The notes: generated by a model from the sequence alone, not told the origin. 18,033 nt of DNA from Ohtaekwangia sp036568665 (GCF_036568665.1 NZ_DATCSD010000415.1:1-18033), one strand, 5' to 3'. Shown: positions 1 through 6,773, counted from the first letter of the stretch. Numbers and translations are program-made.

Positions 1-2
1 CA

Positions 3-2213
3 GAAACAAGTATAGATCCCACCTATAGATACTATGATAACTACAGGAATGTAATGCAAACCGGTAAATCGTTCGATAATTACCTGAGCGTTTCCGGAGG
101 CAACGATGTGGCTACGTTCTATACTTCGGTTACCAATACAAAACAGACGGGTGTAATTCCTTCCAGTTCGTGGAACCGTACTTCCGCGAAACTATCAGGT
201 ACATTGAACTTCAAGAATAAATTTACCGTGTCTGGCTCGTTCACCTATTCCAATTCCGGTGGCGATCGAGTACCGGGCGATCGTTTTGGAGAGACACTGA
301 TGTACTATCCAACCTCCAGCGATGCTACAGACTATATTAAGCCAGACGGCACCCAGAAATATATAGGGCTGTCGGATAATCCTCTATATGCCGCCAAGTA
401 CTGGACGTATGAGGATGATGTTGATCGCATTATTGGTAATTTGTCGTTCTCCTATAAACCGGTATCGTGGCTGAGCCTGAACTATAGGGCCGGTTCTGAT
501 TTTTATTCGGATTTCCGCGAAGAGATATTGCCGGGGCCGAAGGGTATAGAAGGCGAAACTCCGCTGAGTACCACAGGCTATATCGAACATACGCGTATTC
601 TTAATCGCGTGCTCAACTCTAACTTCTTTGCAGAAATAAACAGGCAACTGGTGCCCGATCTGAAAGCTACGTTGCGTGTAGGGCAGGAGTTGTTTCAGGA
701 AGACAAGAATAAACTCATCAACACCGGTAATAATTTTGTTATACCGGAATATTATCAGTTCAACAACGTAACCGAAATACTCACGGAACAGGAGAAGCGC
801 CAGCGCAGACTTATCGGTGTATATGGCGACCTGATGCTGAACTATAAGGATTATCTATACCTGAATGTAACCGGCCGTAATGACTGGACTTCTACGTTGC
901 CCAAGGGAAATAATTCATTCTTTTATCCTTCGGTAAATCTGAGTTTTGTATTTAACGATGCGTTGTCGTTACCGCGTGCTATATCTTTTGGAAAGATACG
1001 CGGTTCGTATGGCCAGGTGGGTAAAGATACTGATCCTTACCTCACGTCTACAACCTATGCCAAGACAGAAGGCTTTCCGCTGAACGGACAAGTTGGTTTT
1101 ACGCGCAACCAGATTAAAGGCAGCGAGAACCTGAAGCCCGAGCGCACTACCAACATGGAGATAGGAGCAGAGATGAAATTTCTGGAGAACCGTGTAGGCT
1201 TTGAGGTAACCCTATATAAAGCAAACAGCCGCGACCAGATATTTCGTGTGCCGGTATCTAATGCTACAGGCTACACGCGCTTTGTAGCCAATGCAGGTGA
1301 GATTGAGAATCGAGGTATAGAGTTAACCTTAAAAGGAGCACCGGTGCGTGCTGCAGATTTTTCGTGGGATGTTACATTGAACTTTACGAAGAACAGAAAT
1401 CGCGTAGTAGATCTGGCAGAAGGATTTGAAGGCGGCTTCCCTATAGGAACACAGTTTGGTTATTCGGGCAGCACCGTTACCATGTCGCTTACCGAAGGAG
1501 CAGCGTATGGTAATTTATACGGCACCAGTTTTCAACGTTACTATGGAACAGCCGGAACACCGGAAAGACTAGCTTACCTGGATCGTGACAAACCTCTGCT
1601 TATTGGCGCAGATGGTTTTCCCGTCAGGAATACATCTCAACTTGTTGTAGGAAATGCACAACCGAAATGGCTTGCCGGTTTGCGGAATGATTTCCGGTAT
1701 AAAGGATTTAGCCTGGCGGTAATCATTGATGTTCGCTGGGGAATCGATCAGTATAATCAGTATAGTAATTTTCTCACCGCCTTTGGTAAAGAAGCTTTTA
1801 CCGCCAATCGTAATGATGTAGTGGTGTTTGATGGTTATTTATCCGATGGTACAAAGAATACAAAACCCGTATGGCTGGGGCAAGGTATAGGTCCGGATGG
1901 TGTAAACTATGGCGATGGATTTTACAGGAATACATTACGAAGATTGTCTGAACCATTCGTGCAGGACGCATCGTTCGTAAAGCTGCGCAGTGCCAGTTTC
2001 TCCTATAGTCTGCCGCCTGCTATACTTTCCAAAACTCCGTTTCAGGCGGCTACACTTTCTGCCAGTGTCAATAATATTATACTGTGGACTCCCTGGAATG
2101 GTTATGATCCTGAATCCTTCAGCGGTGGCGCAGGTACAAACGTGACTGGTTTCTCCGGACTGGATTATCCGGGCGTTGCCACTACGGTATTTTCATTAAA
2201 CCTCACACTTTAA
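3..2213 (+). CDS. SusC/RagA-family TonB-linked outer-membrane transporter, 5' end missing
   Basis: The reading frame is open from the left edge, so the gene starts outside the window and the first ATG at 54 is internal. The 736 residues present are the beta-barrel part of a SusC-like TonB-dependent transporter, which imports glycans or other oligomers across the outer membrane with a SusD lid. Seen: an early barrel motif NYLSVSGGND typical of this family, many alternating aromatic/polar strands, GSENLKPERTTNMEIGAEM (a common SusC barrel segment) and a C-terminus SLNLTL that fits the final barrel strand. Family members are usually about 1000 residues, so the signal peptide, carboxypeptidase-regulatory-like domain and most of the plug lie upstream. 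The susD gene begins 4 nt after the stop, which confirms the pairing. The substrate cannot be read from the sequence. Confidence 0.95.
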   Translation, partial: ETSIDPTYRYYDNYRNVMQTGKSFDNYLSVSGGNDVATFYTSVTNTKQTGVIPSSSWNRTSAKLSGTLNFKNKFTVSGSFTYSNSGGDRVPGDRFGETLMYYPTSSDATDYIKPDGTQKYIGLSDNPLYAAKYWTYEDDVDRIIGNLSFSYKPVSWLSLNYRAGSDFYSDFREEILPGPKGIEGETPLSTTGYIEHTRILNRVLNSNFFAEINRQLVPDLKATLRVGQELFQEDKNKLINTGNNFVIPEYYQFNNVTEILTEQEKRQRRLIGVYGDLMLNYKDYLYLNVTGRNDWTSTLPKGNNSFFYPSVNLSFVFNDALSLPRAISFGKIRGSYGQVGKDTDPYLTSTTYAKTEGFPLNGQVGFTRNQIKGSENLKPERTTNMEIGAEMKFLENRVGFEVTLYKANSRDQIFRVPVSNATGYTRFVANAGEIENRGIELTLKGAPVRAADFSWDVTLNFTKNRNRVVDLAEGFEGGFPIGTQFGYSGSTVTMSLTEGAAYGNLYGTSFQRYYGTAGTPERLAYLDRDKPLLIGADGFPVRNTSQLVVGNAQPKWLAGLRNDFRYKGFSLAVIIDVRWGIDQYNQYSNFLTAFGKEAFTANRNDVVVFDGYLSDGTKNTKPVWLGQGIGPDGVNYGDGFYRNTLRRLSEPFVQDASFVKLRSASFSYSLPPAILSKTPFQAATLSASVNNIILWTPWNGYDPESFSGGAGTNVTGFSGLDYPGVATTVFSLNLTL

Positions 2214-2217
2214 TGCC

Positions 2218-3651
2218 ATGGATATGAAAAGATATACTCACTATATATATACTCTGCTGGCGACAATAGGTCTGGTTAGTTGCAGTGATTACCTCGATAT
2301 TAACGATAATCCCAACGAACCCACAACGGTACCCCTGAGTGCATTGATGGCTACTACATCTTTTAACACAGGCGATAATATACAGGCGATTGGTAATGTA
2401 ACCTCTTATTATGTGCAGTACCTGGCGTCACCAAATCCTTCCGGAGCCACCGATATACAAGAGCCGGTTGCGTATGATGATGCATGGTTTAAACTATACC
2501 ATACACTTGGCGACATCAGTGATATGGAGAAGCAGGCTATAGAGCTTGGTGCTTCGCAGTATGCCGGGGCCGCCAAATTGTTAAAAGCGATCCACATGCA
2601 GTTAGTGGTGGATGAATGGGGTGATGCTCCCTATACGGAAGCACTCTTCGCACAAACAACAACACCTGCGTATGATAATGATCAGGATCTATACTCCACT
2701 ATACTTCAACTGATCGATGAGGGTATAGCAGAGTTGAAGAAGGACGAATCTACCTATGTACTGGACGCGCAGGATTTTATTTATAGCGAGAAGGGCGATG
2801 CGCAGGTAGATGCATGGATAAAGATGGGATATGCCCTGAAGGCACGCACGCTGCTGCATACCAGTAAAACACCCGGCTATGATCCTAACGATGTGCTCGA
2901 TGCGTTGGCGCAAGGCTTTACGGACAATGCCGACAATGCCGATATAGTATATTTTGATACCGAGTTTAATCCGTGGGCATCCGTAGCGCGCAACCAGGAA
3001 TCGTTGATACTGGACGGATGGATATCCGAGCAGCTTGTAGAGGCGATGGATGGCACCAGCTTTGGAGTAGTCGATCCACGGATGGGTTATATGTTTGGTG
3101 ACACAGATGATGGTACGTTTGTCGGTGTTCCCAATGGAGCGGGTCGTGGCGGAGCAGATGTGAGTGGCGAGCGTTCTGTATTGGAGCGCGGAACATATTA
3201 TGCGAGCGATGTATCGCCTATACTCATCATTACCTTTGCCGAACAGAAATTTATCGAAGCCGAAGCTGCATTCGATGCGAACGATATACCACGTGCCTAC
3301 CAGGCATATCTCGATGGTATACAGGCGCACATGGATATGATTGGCGTAGCATCTACCGATCGCGACAACTATATAAATGACGCAGCAGTAAGTGTAGGCA
3401 GTGGCGCACTGACGCTCGACCTGATCATGAAGGAGAAATATATAGCGATGTTCCTTCAGCCCGAAGCATGGAACGATGCGCGCAGGTATAATTTTCAGTA
3501 TAAAGACATGACGATCCCTGCGAATCTTAATCCGGACCTCAGTGGAAAATTTGCCAGACGCCTGGTATACCCGGATTCTGAAAAAGGACGCAACGTGGTA
3601 AACGTTCCTTCGGTAACACAACTGGATCGGGTGTGGTGGGATGTACAGTAA
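2218..3651 (+). CDS. SusD/RagB-family substrate-binding outer-membrane lipoprotein
   Basis: This protein forms the surface lid and glycan-binding partner of the SusC barrel encoded 4 nt upstream. The 477-residue product begins with a lipoprotein signal whose lipobox LVSC puts the lipidated cysteine at residue 22, followed by SDYLDINDNPNEPT, a classic start of mature SusD-like proteins. The rest is helical with TPR-like character (for example EQKFIEAEAAFDANDIPRAY) and ends with a W-rich segment. The length fits the family, and the style resembles the SusD-like_2 subgroup, though I could not test this. There is no Shine-Dalgarno site. A second ATG at 2224 (MKRYTH) is an equally plausible start and leaves the signal intact. 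Translation is probably coupled to susC. The ligand is unknown. Confidence 0.94.
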   Translation: MDMKRYTHYIYTLLATIGLVSCSDYLDINDNPNEPTTVPLSALMATTSFNTGDNIQAIGNVTSYYVQYLASPNPSGATDIQEPVAYDDAWFKLYHTLGDISDMEKQAIELGASQYAGAAKLLKAIHMQLVVDEWGDAPYTEALFAQTTTPAYDNDQDLYSTILQLIDEGIAELKKDESTYVLDAQDFIYSEKGDAQVDAWIKMGYALKARTLLHTSKTPGYDPNDVLDALAQGFTDNADNADIVYFDTEFNPWASVARNQESLILDGWISEQLVEAMDGTSFGVVDPRMGYMFGDTDDGTFVGVPNGAGRGGADVSGERSVLERGTYYASDVSPILIITFAEQKFIEAEAAFDANDIPRAYQAYLDGIQAHMDMIGVASTDRDNYINDAAVSVGSGALTLDLIMKEKYIAMFLQPEAWNDARRYNFQYKDMTIPANLNPDLSGKFARRLVYPDSEKGRNVVNVPSVTQLDRVWWDVQ

Positions 3652-3669
3652 ACCTAAAATGTAAAAACA

Positions 3670-4092
3670 ATGATTCGCTATAGAAAGAATATAACCTGGA
3701 TCGTGCTGGTATATATGCTACTGGCCGCCTGCGATGATAATGTAATTGTGCCTGCGTATGAATGGAAAGGAACCACTACGGCAACCGTGGCAAGCCTTAC
3801 CCCCTCCAAGACAAAGCCTGTGCAAACTGAATCCATCTCGCTGAAGCTGGAGTTTGTAAACCAGGCATCAGACGCGGTAAAGTCTATTCTGCTGAAAGCG
3901 AAAGTTGGCAGTGCAGACTATACCGAGCTGCAGACTTTTACAGAAACAGCTTCTTCGGAAGACAACGTGGTAACACACGAGGTGCCCTATGTTGTATCTG
4001 CAGTAAAAGGAACAGTGATCACGTTCGATATGGTAATTACGTCTCAAAAGGAATTTCCACAGGTAAAAAGAACTACCGTTACGGTTAATTAG
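3670..4092 (+). CDS. Small lipoprotein of unknown function, third gene of the susCD operon
   Basis: I do not recognise a named family. The 140-residue product has a basic N-terminus, a hydrophobic stretch and a lipobox LAAC placing the lipid-anchor cysteine at residue 21. The mature part is rich in T, V and S and looks all-beta (alternating segments such as SISLKLEFVNQA and TVITFDMVITS), which suggests a single immunoglobulin-like sandwich. It starts 18 nt after susD and is followed by a strong terminator, so it is the last gene of the susCD transcript. Surface lipoproteins in this position often bind the same ligand as SusD (SusE/F-like proteins), but this one is much shorter, and that role is inference. 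Confidence 0.85.
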   Translation: MIRYRKNITWIVLVYMLLAACDDNVIVPAYEWKGTTTATVASLTPSKTKPVQTESISLKLEFVNQASDAVKSILLKAKVGSADYTELQTFTETASSEDNVVTHEVPYVVSAVKGTVITFDMVITSQKEFPQVKRTTVTVN

Positions 4093-4123
4093 GTCGTTAG
4101 CGTTAATTTGGTTTGGTAAGGTT

Positions 4124-4157
4124 GTCTGGCGGGAGTTTTCCTGCCAGACTTTTTTAT
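4124..4157 (+). terminator. Rho-independent terminator of the susCD operon
   Basis: An 11-bp stem, GTCTGGCGGGA against TCCTGCCAGAC with one G-T wobble, closes a GTTT loop (stem arms 4124-4134 and 4139-4149) and is followed by six T. It lies about 30 nt after the lipoprotein stop codon and closes the transcript. Confidence 0.92.
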
Positions 4158-4169
4158 TTTCGTAGTAAA

Positions 4170-4203
4170 TTGATTTACTTATACTGGTAGTATAGTAAAT
4201 TTC
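4170..4203 (+). promoter_or_regulatory. Possible Bacteroidota-type promoter for msrB
   Basis: TTG at 4170-4172 and TAAATTTC at 4196-4203 resemble the -33 TTG and -7 TAnnTTTG elements, with a 23-nt gap, longer than usual. It lies just after the operon terminator and would give a leader of roughly 110 nt. Weak match. Confidence 0.25.
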
Positions 4204-4248
4204 GTTGTTGCAGCAGGTCTTGCAACAGAACTAATTTATACGGAAAAA

Positions 4249-4323
4249 ATGTTGGTAAGGCGTATAGTATACCAGAAGGAAACTATACAGAATACGAAGC
4301 CAAAATTAACGATATACTTATGA
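4249..4323 (+). CDS. Possible 24-codon leader ORF overlapping the msrB start
   Basis: An ATG at 4249 opens a 24-codon frame (starting MLVRRIVYQK) whose TGA at 4321-4323 overlaps the msrB ATG at 4320 in an ATGA junction, the arrangement used for translational coupling. The peptide has no recognisable motif. An ORF this short can occur by chance, so it is only a candidate. Confidence 0.2.
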   Translation: MLVRRIVYQKETIQNTKPKLTIYL

Positions 4324-4763
4324 AATGGTCTGACGTTTTACAGTATGCCACCAAAGGCAACCTCGCTCCCGACAGACGAGTAGAAAAGACAAACGAAGAA
4401 TGGAAAAAGGAACTTACTCCGGAAGAGTTTCGCATTACGCGGCTGAAGGGTACAGAGTTCGCATTTTCCGGTGAATACTGTGAAGCACACGACCCCGGCC
4501 TGTATGCGTGCCGTTGCTGCGGCACATCGCTGTTCGACTCGCGCGAAAAATTTGAATCAGGCACCGGCTGGCCAAGCTTTACTGAACCGGTAAAAGATAA
4601 CGTGATAAAATATGAAGGAGATCGCAGTCATGGCATGCACCGCATTGAAGTAATGTGCAATGTATGCGATTGTCACCTGGGCCATGTGTTCCCGGACGGA
4701 CCTCCGCCAACCGGTTTACGTTTCTGCATAAACTCTGCTTCGATCAAATTGGTCGGAGACTGA
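4320..4763 (+). CDS. msrB: Peptide-methionine (R)-S-oxide reductase MsrB
   Basis: This enzyme reduces methionine-R-sulfoxide in proteins back to methionine and repairs oxidative damage in the cytoplasm. The 147-residue product carries the MsrB signatures: GTGWPSF at 81-87, HLGHVFPDGP at 119-128 and RFCINSAS at 134-141, where Cys136 is the catalytic nucleophile. Zinc ligands are the pairs C64/C67 and C113/C116. The usual resolving cysteine in the GCGWPSF motif is Thr82 here. Cys54, Cys66 or Cys118 could substitute. The frame is open upstream to 4191 but holds no ATG, GTG or TTG before 4320, so this start is preferred. No signal peptide is visible. It is a single-gene unit with its own terminator. 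Confidence 0.95.
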   Translation: MKWSDVLQYATKGNLAPDRRVEKTNEEWKKELTPEEFRITRLKGTEFAFSGEYCEAHDPGLYACRCCGTSLFDSREKFESGTGWPSFTEPVKDNVIKYEGDRSHGMHRIEVMCNVCDCHLGHVFPDGPPPTGLRFCINSASIKLVGD

Positions 4764-4785
4764 TTGGAAGATTCTATATAGTATG

Positions 4786-4830
4786 AAAGCATCAGGCATA
4801 GATCATTCGCCTGATGCTTTTGTCTTTTTT
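4786..4830 (+). terminator. Rho-independent terminator of msrB
   Basis: A perfect 12-bp stem, AAAGCATCAGGC (4786-4797) against GCCTGATGCTTT (4809-4820), with an 11-nt loop and a T-rich tail. It lies 22 nt after the msrB stop. Confidence 0.92.
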
Positions 4831-4943
4831 ATCCTTCATATAATTTATAGGCCGGCCTTGTATTTCTTTTTCACCCTGTAAATGTATGCCGCTGGTGTCT
4901 GCATGGATTATGTATATTTAAGCATCCTTAAATTCAAGACGCC

Positions 4944-5618
4944 ATGAAACAGATAGCGATCATTACGTTTATACTTACCTTGTTTACACTCAGTTCGTTT
5001 ATGCCACAGCAGAAAAAGAAAGTTATATTCTTCGGTGATTCCATTACCGAAGCAGGTGTTAAACCCGGAGGCTATATTACCAGAATAACAGAGCTCGCCA
5101 CCAAAGAAGGCAGTGCTGCTAAGTATGATTTTGTTGGTGCAGGTATAGGTGGCAACAAAGTATACGATCTATACCTACGCCTGGAAGATGATGTACTGAG
5201 CAAGACTCCGGATGTTGTAGTGATCTATATCGGGGTGAATGATGTATGGCATAAGCGTTCGTACGGCACAGGTACAGATGCCAACAAGTTTGAAGGTTTC
5301 TATAATGCACTAATCAAAAAAATACAGGCACAAGGTGCTAAAATTATTTTGTGTACCCCGGCAGTGATAGGCGAGCGCACCGACTTCAGCAATGAACTGG
5401 ATGGTGATCTGAATCTTTACAGCAACATGATCAGGAACATCGCCAGGAAGAATAATCTTCCTTTGGTAGATCTGCGTGCAGCATTCCTCGACTATAACAA
5501 ACAGTATAACAAAGAGAACAAAGAATCCGGTATACTCACCAGCGACCGTGTACACCTGAACGACAAAGGAAACCAGTTTGTAGCCGATGAAATGTGGAAA
5601 GCATTGAAGCAGCTATAG
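4944..5618 (+). CDS. Exported SGNH/GDSL-family hydrolase (esterase or lipase type)
   Basis: This is probably a secreted or periplasmic ester hydrolase. All four catalytic blocks of the SGNH fold are visible in the 224-residue product: block I GDSIT at 31-35 with nucleophile Ser33, block II Gly in AGIGG near 66-70, block III GVND at 97-100 with Asn99 of the oxyanion hole, and block V DRVH at 201-204 giving Asp201 and His204. The first 20 or so residues are a hydrophobic signal peptide (MKQIAIITFILTLF) without a lipobox. The size fits single-domain family members. Substrates in this family range from phospholipids to acetylated sugars. Given the carbohydrate genes nearby, a carbohydrate esterase is possible but not shown. 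A weak -7-like TATATTTA lies at 4913-4920. Confidence 0.92.
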   Translation: MKQIAIITFILTLFTLSSFMPQQKKKVIFFGDSITEAGVKPGGYITRITELATKEGSAAKYDFVGAGIGGNKVYDLYLRLEDDVLSKTPDVVVIYIGVNDVWHKRSYGTGTDANKFEGFYNALIKKIQAQGAKIILCTPAVIGERTDFSNELDGDLNLYSNMIRNIARKNNLPLVDLRAAFLDYNKQYNKENKESGILTSDRVHLNDKGNQFVADEMWKALKQL

Positions 5619-5651
5619 GAAATTAGATAGTATAATATTAAGTATATATAG

Positions 5652-5682
5652 GCCACGGAGAGATGCTCTTCGTGGCTTTTTT
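5652..5682 (+). terminator. Rho-independent terminator of the GDSL hydrolase gene
   Basis: An 11-bp stem, GCCACGGAGAG (5652-5662) against CTCTTCGTGGC (5666-5676) with one wobble pair, closes a 3-nt loop and is followed by six T. Confidence 0.92.
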
Positions 5683-5690
5683 GTTTCCCA

Positions 5691-5720
5691 CGGATTTTAC
5701 AGAATTAAACAGATTTTAAA
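5691..5720. repeat. Three degenerate 10-nt units
   Basis: Directly after the terminator come CGGATTTTAC, AGAATTAAAC and AGATTTTAAA in exact 10-nt register. Similar CGGATTT/GGATTAAA decamers are, from memory, common in Bacteroidota intergenic DNA. It has a different period and sequence from the heptads that follow. Confidence 0.5.
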
Positions 5721-5726
5721 TGCAGA

Positions 5727-5758
5727 GACCGAAAGTCGGAAAGATGGGAAGCAGTAGC
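5727..5758. repeat. Purine-rich GGAAAG block, left copy
   Basis: A GAAAGTCGGAAAGATGGGAA-type block ending in AGTAGC. A clearly related block lies in inverted orientation at 6693-6726, ending in the complement of AGTAGC. In both places it sits between other repeat modules, so it is part of a composite element. Confidence 0.55.
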
Positions 5759-5764
5759 TCGGGC

Positions 5765-5878
5765 GGTTAACGGACAACGAGCAATTGAATATCGAACAAG
5801 GAATATCGATCAACGAATAATGGAGTACAATGCCGCCTTTAACGGAAAACTAATAATGGATAACGATTAGCGATTCAC
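5765..5878 (-). repeat. Heptad repeat array upstream of hsp20
   Basis: Consecutive 7-nt units, mostly ending in AAC on the + strand (complement of GTTAAYN), run through this stretch. Examples are GGTTAAC, GGACAAC, then GAATATC, GAACAAG, GAATATC, GATCAAC, and later CTTTAAC, GGAAAAC, GGATAAC. Register slips only at the 8-mer GAGCAATT (5779-5786) and at 5829-5836. No ORF is supported here. The array lies between the GDSL terminator and the hsp20 promoter. Confidence 0.75.
5777..5809 (+). repeat. Left arm of the 33-nt inverted repeat flanking hsp20
   Basis: This stretch pairs with 6621-6653 read on the minus strand, with 32 of 33 positions matching (the single difference faces position 6626). 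It covers the 8-mer GAGCAATT and the GAATATC/GAACAAG heptads. Confidence 0.9.
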
Positions 5879-5896
5879 ACCTTAAGAACCAGGAAA

Positions 5897-5947
5897 GCTT
5901 GACAGCTCAAGCGTATGAATAACGACTTATTTAAGACAAAATGTCTT
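5897..5947. promoter_or_regulatory. Two short perfect palindromes upstream of the hsp20 promoter
   Basis: GCTTGA-CAGC-TCAAGC (5897-5912) and AAGACA-AAA-TGTCTT (5933-5947) are perfect 6-bp inverted repeats lying 33-70 nt before the -33 element. They could be operators. They do not match CIRCE, and the CTTGA/TCAAG halves resemble the HspR HAIR box but with the wrong spacing (4 instead of 11 nt). Confidence 0.3.
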
Positions 5948-5980
5948 TATTTTAAAGCGATTTTTCTCCTGTTTCGGTCA

Positions 5981-6011
5981 TTGTGACTTGAAAAATGCTT
6001 CGGTACATTTT
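5981..6011 (+). promoter_or_regulatory. Probable Bacteroidota sigma-type promoter of hsp20
   Basis: TTG at 5981-5983 and TACATTTT at 6004-6011 are separated by 20 nt and fit the -33/-7 pattern except for the last base. The predicted start near 6018 gives a leader of about 40 nt that ends in the A/T-rich tract common before Bacteroidota start codons. Confidence 0.5.
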
Positions 6012-6058
6012 TTACAGATAGGCTCATCAAAGATTAAAAACACTAAAAATTTAAAATT

Positions 6059-6499
6059 ATGAGTATTGTTCGTTATAACTCCGCGCTGAATGACTTCGTA
6101 CCGACTTCTTTCAGCAACCTCATCGATCGATTCTTTAATGAATCTGTAAGTCGTGCCGGTGGTTCTGCCTACAGCTTCGTTCCTCGTGTAGACATTGTAG
6201 AAGGTGAAAAAGCTTTCGAGATACACGTGGCTGTTCCGGGTGTGAACAAAGAAGATTTCAAACTCGATGTGAATGACAACCTGCTTACGATAAGCGGTGA
6301 ACGCAAATTCACAAATGAGAAAAAAGAAAACAATTTCCGCTCTATCGAAACACAGTACGGTACTTTCAGCCGTTCGTTCTCATTGCCTGAAAATGTTGAC
6401 CTCAACAACATCAGCGCAAAATATACCAATGGTATATTAGAGATCACTGTACCGAAAGACGAGAAGAAAGTATTGAAAGCAACCATCAAGGTCAACTAA
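6059..6499 (+). CDS. Hsp20 / alpha-crystallin-family small heat-shock protein
   Basis: This is an ATP-independent holdase that binds unfolding proteins in the cytoplasm, normally as an oligomer. The 146-residue product has a short N-terminal arm (1-39), an alpha-crystallin domain from about 40 to 135 containing VDIVEGEKAFEIHVAVPG and the hallmark YTNGILEITVPK (NGIL at 124-127), and a C-terminal IKV motif at 143-145 that matches the I-x-I/V anchor used for oligomer assembly. The length is typical. The start follows an AT-rich leader and a promoter-like site. It is a single-gene unit with its own terminator. The whole unit sits between two inverted composite repeats. Confidence 0.96.
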   Translation: MSIVRYNSALNDFVPTSFSNLIDRFFNESVSRAGGSAYSFVPRVDIVEGEKAFEIHVAVPGVNKEDFKLDVNDNLLTISGERKFTNEKKENNFRSIETQYGTFSRSFSLPENVDLNNISAKYTNGILEITVPKDEKKVLKATIKVN

Positions 6500-6537
6500 G
6501 TTTTAGAAGGGTTAGGTTTAAGTTAGGTTAGGTGGTA

Positions 6538-6567
6538 AGACTCCCGGGAAACCGGGAGTCTTTTTTT
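6538..6567 (+). terminator. Rho-independent terminator of hsp20
   Basis: A perfect 10-bp stem, AGACTCCCGG (6538-6547) against CCGGGAGTCT (6552-6561), closed by a GAAA tetraloop and followed by a T run to 6567. Confidence 0.95.
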
Positions 6568-6601
6568 GTAGCAACCACTTCGTGATTTCTATTGGGTATT
6601 T

Positions 6602-6686
6602 ATACTTCAACATTCGTTATTCGATGTTCCTTGTTCGATATTCAATTGCTCGTTATATGTTATCCGTTGGTAATTATCCGTTAATC
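6602..6686 (+). repeat. Heptad repeat array downstream of hsp20
   Basis: Twelve contiguous units in 7-nt register, with one 8-mer (AATTGCTC, 6644-6651) at the place equivalent to the 8-mer of the left copy. Units include GTTATTC, GATGTTC, CTTGTTC, GATATTC, then GTTATAT, GTTATCC, GTTGGTA, ATTATCC and GTTAATC. It is the inverted counterpart of the array upstream of hsp20. Confidence 0.78.
6621..6653 (-). repeat. Right arm of the 33-nt inverted repeat flanking hsp20
   Basis: Reverse complement of 5777-5809 with one mismatch. The two arms enclose the complete hsp20 unit (promoter, gene and terminator). Confidence 0.9.
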
Positions 6687-6692
6687 GTCAGC

Positions 6693-6726
6693 GCTACTTC
6701 CGGACTTTCCGTCTTTCCAACTTCCG
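6693..6726. repeat. Pyrimidine-rich block, inverted copy of the GGAAAG module
   Basis: ACTTCCGGACTTTCCGTC-type sequence preceded by GCT, similar on the minus strand to the purine-rich block at 5727-5758. It separates the + oriented heptads (to 6686) from minus-oriented heptads (from 6732). Confidence 0.55.
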
Positions 6727-6731
6727 TTCTG

Positions 6732-6773
6732 TATTAACGTGTAACAATTAACGCTTCACGCCTTACAATTAAC
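6732..6773 (-). repeat. Six minus-oriented heptads between hsp20 and htrA
   Basis: TATTAAC, GTGTAAC, AATTAAC, GCTTCAC, GCCTTAC and AATTAAC follow one another without a slip. On the minus strand they read as GTTAATA- and GTTAATT-like units. The rest of this intergenic stretch (6774-6907) shows no gene and no convincing promoter. The nearest -7-like string is TAACTTTC at 6846-6853, without a TTG partner. Confidence 0.75.

Noticed and set aside
2689..3621. 310-residue ORF on the minus strand inside susD
   Set aside because: It lies fully antisense to a clear SusD gene and has the Cys/Ile/Tyr-rich composition of a shadow translation.
5897..5912. HspR HAIR operator
   Set aside because: The CTTGA and TCAAG halves are 4 nt apart instead of the 11 expected from CTTGAGT-N7-ACTCAAG.
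6509..6533. Telomere-like repeat indicating a linear replicon end
   Set aside because: It is short, irregular and lies within a 3' UTR with normal genes on both sides.
5777..6653. Transposon or MITE carrying hsp20
   Set aside because: There is no transposase, no visible target-site duplication, and the inverted arms are internal parts of longer heptad arrays rather than ends of an element.
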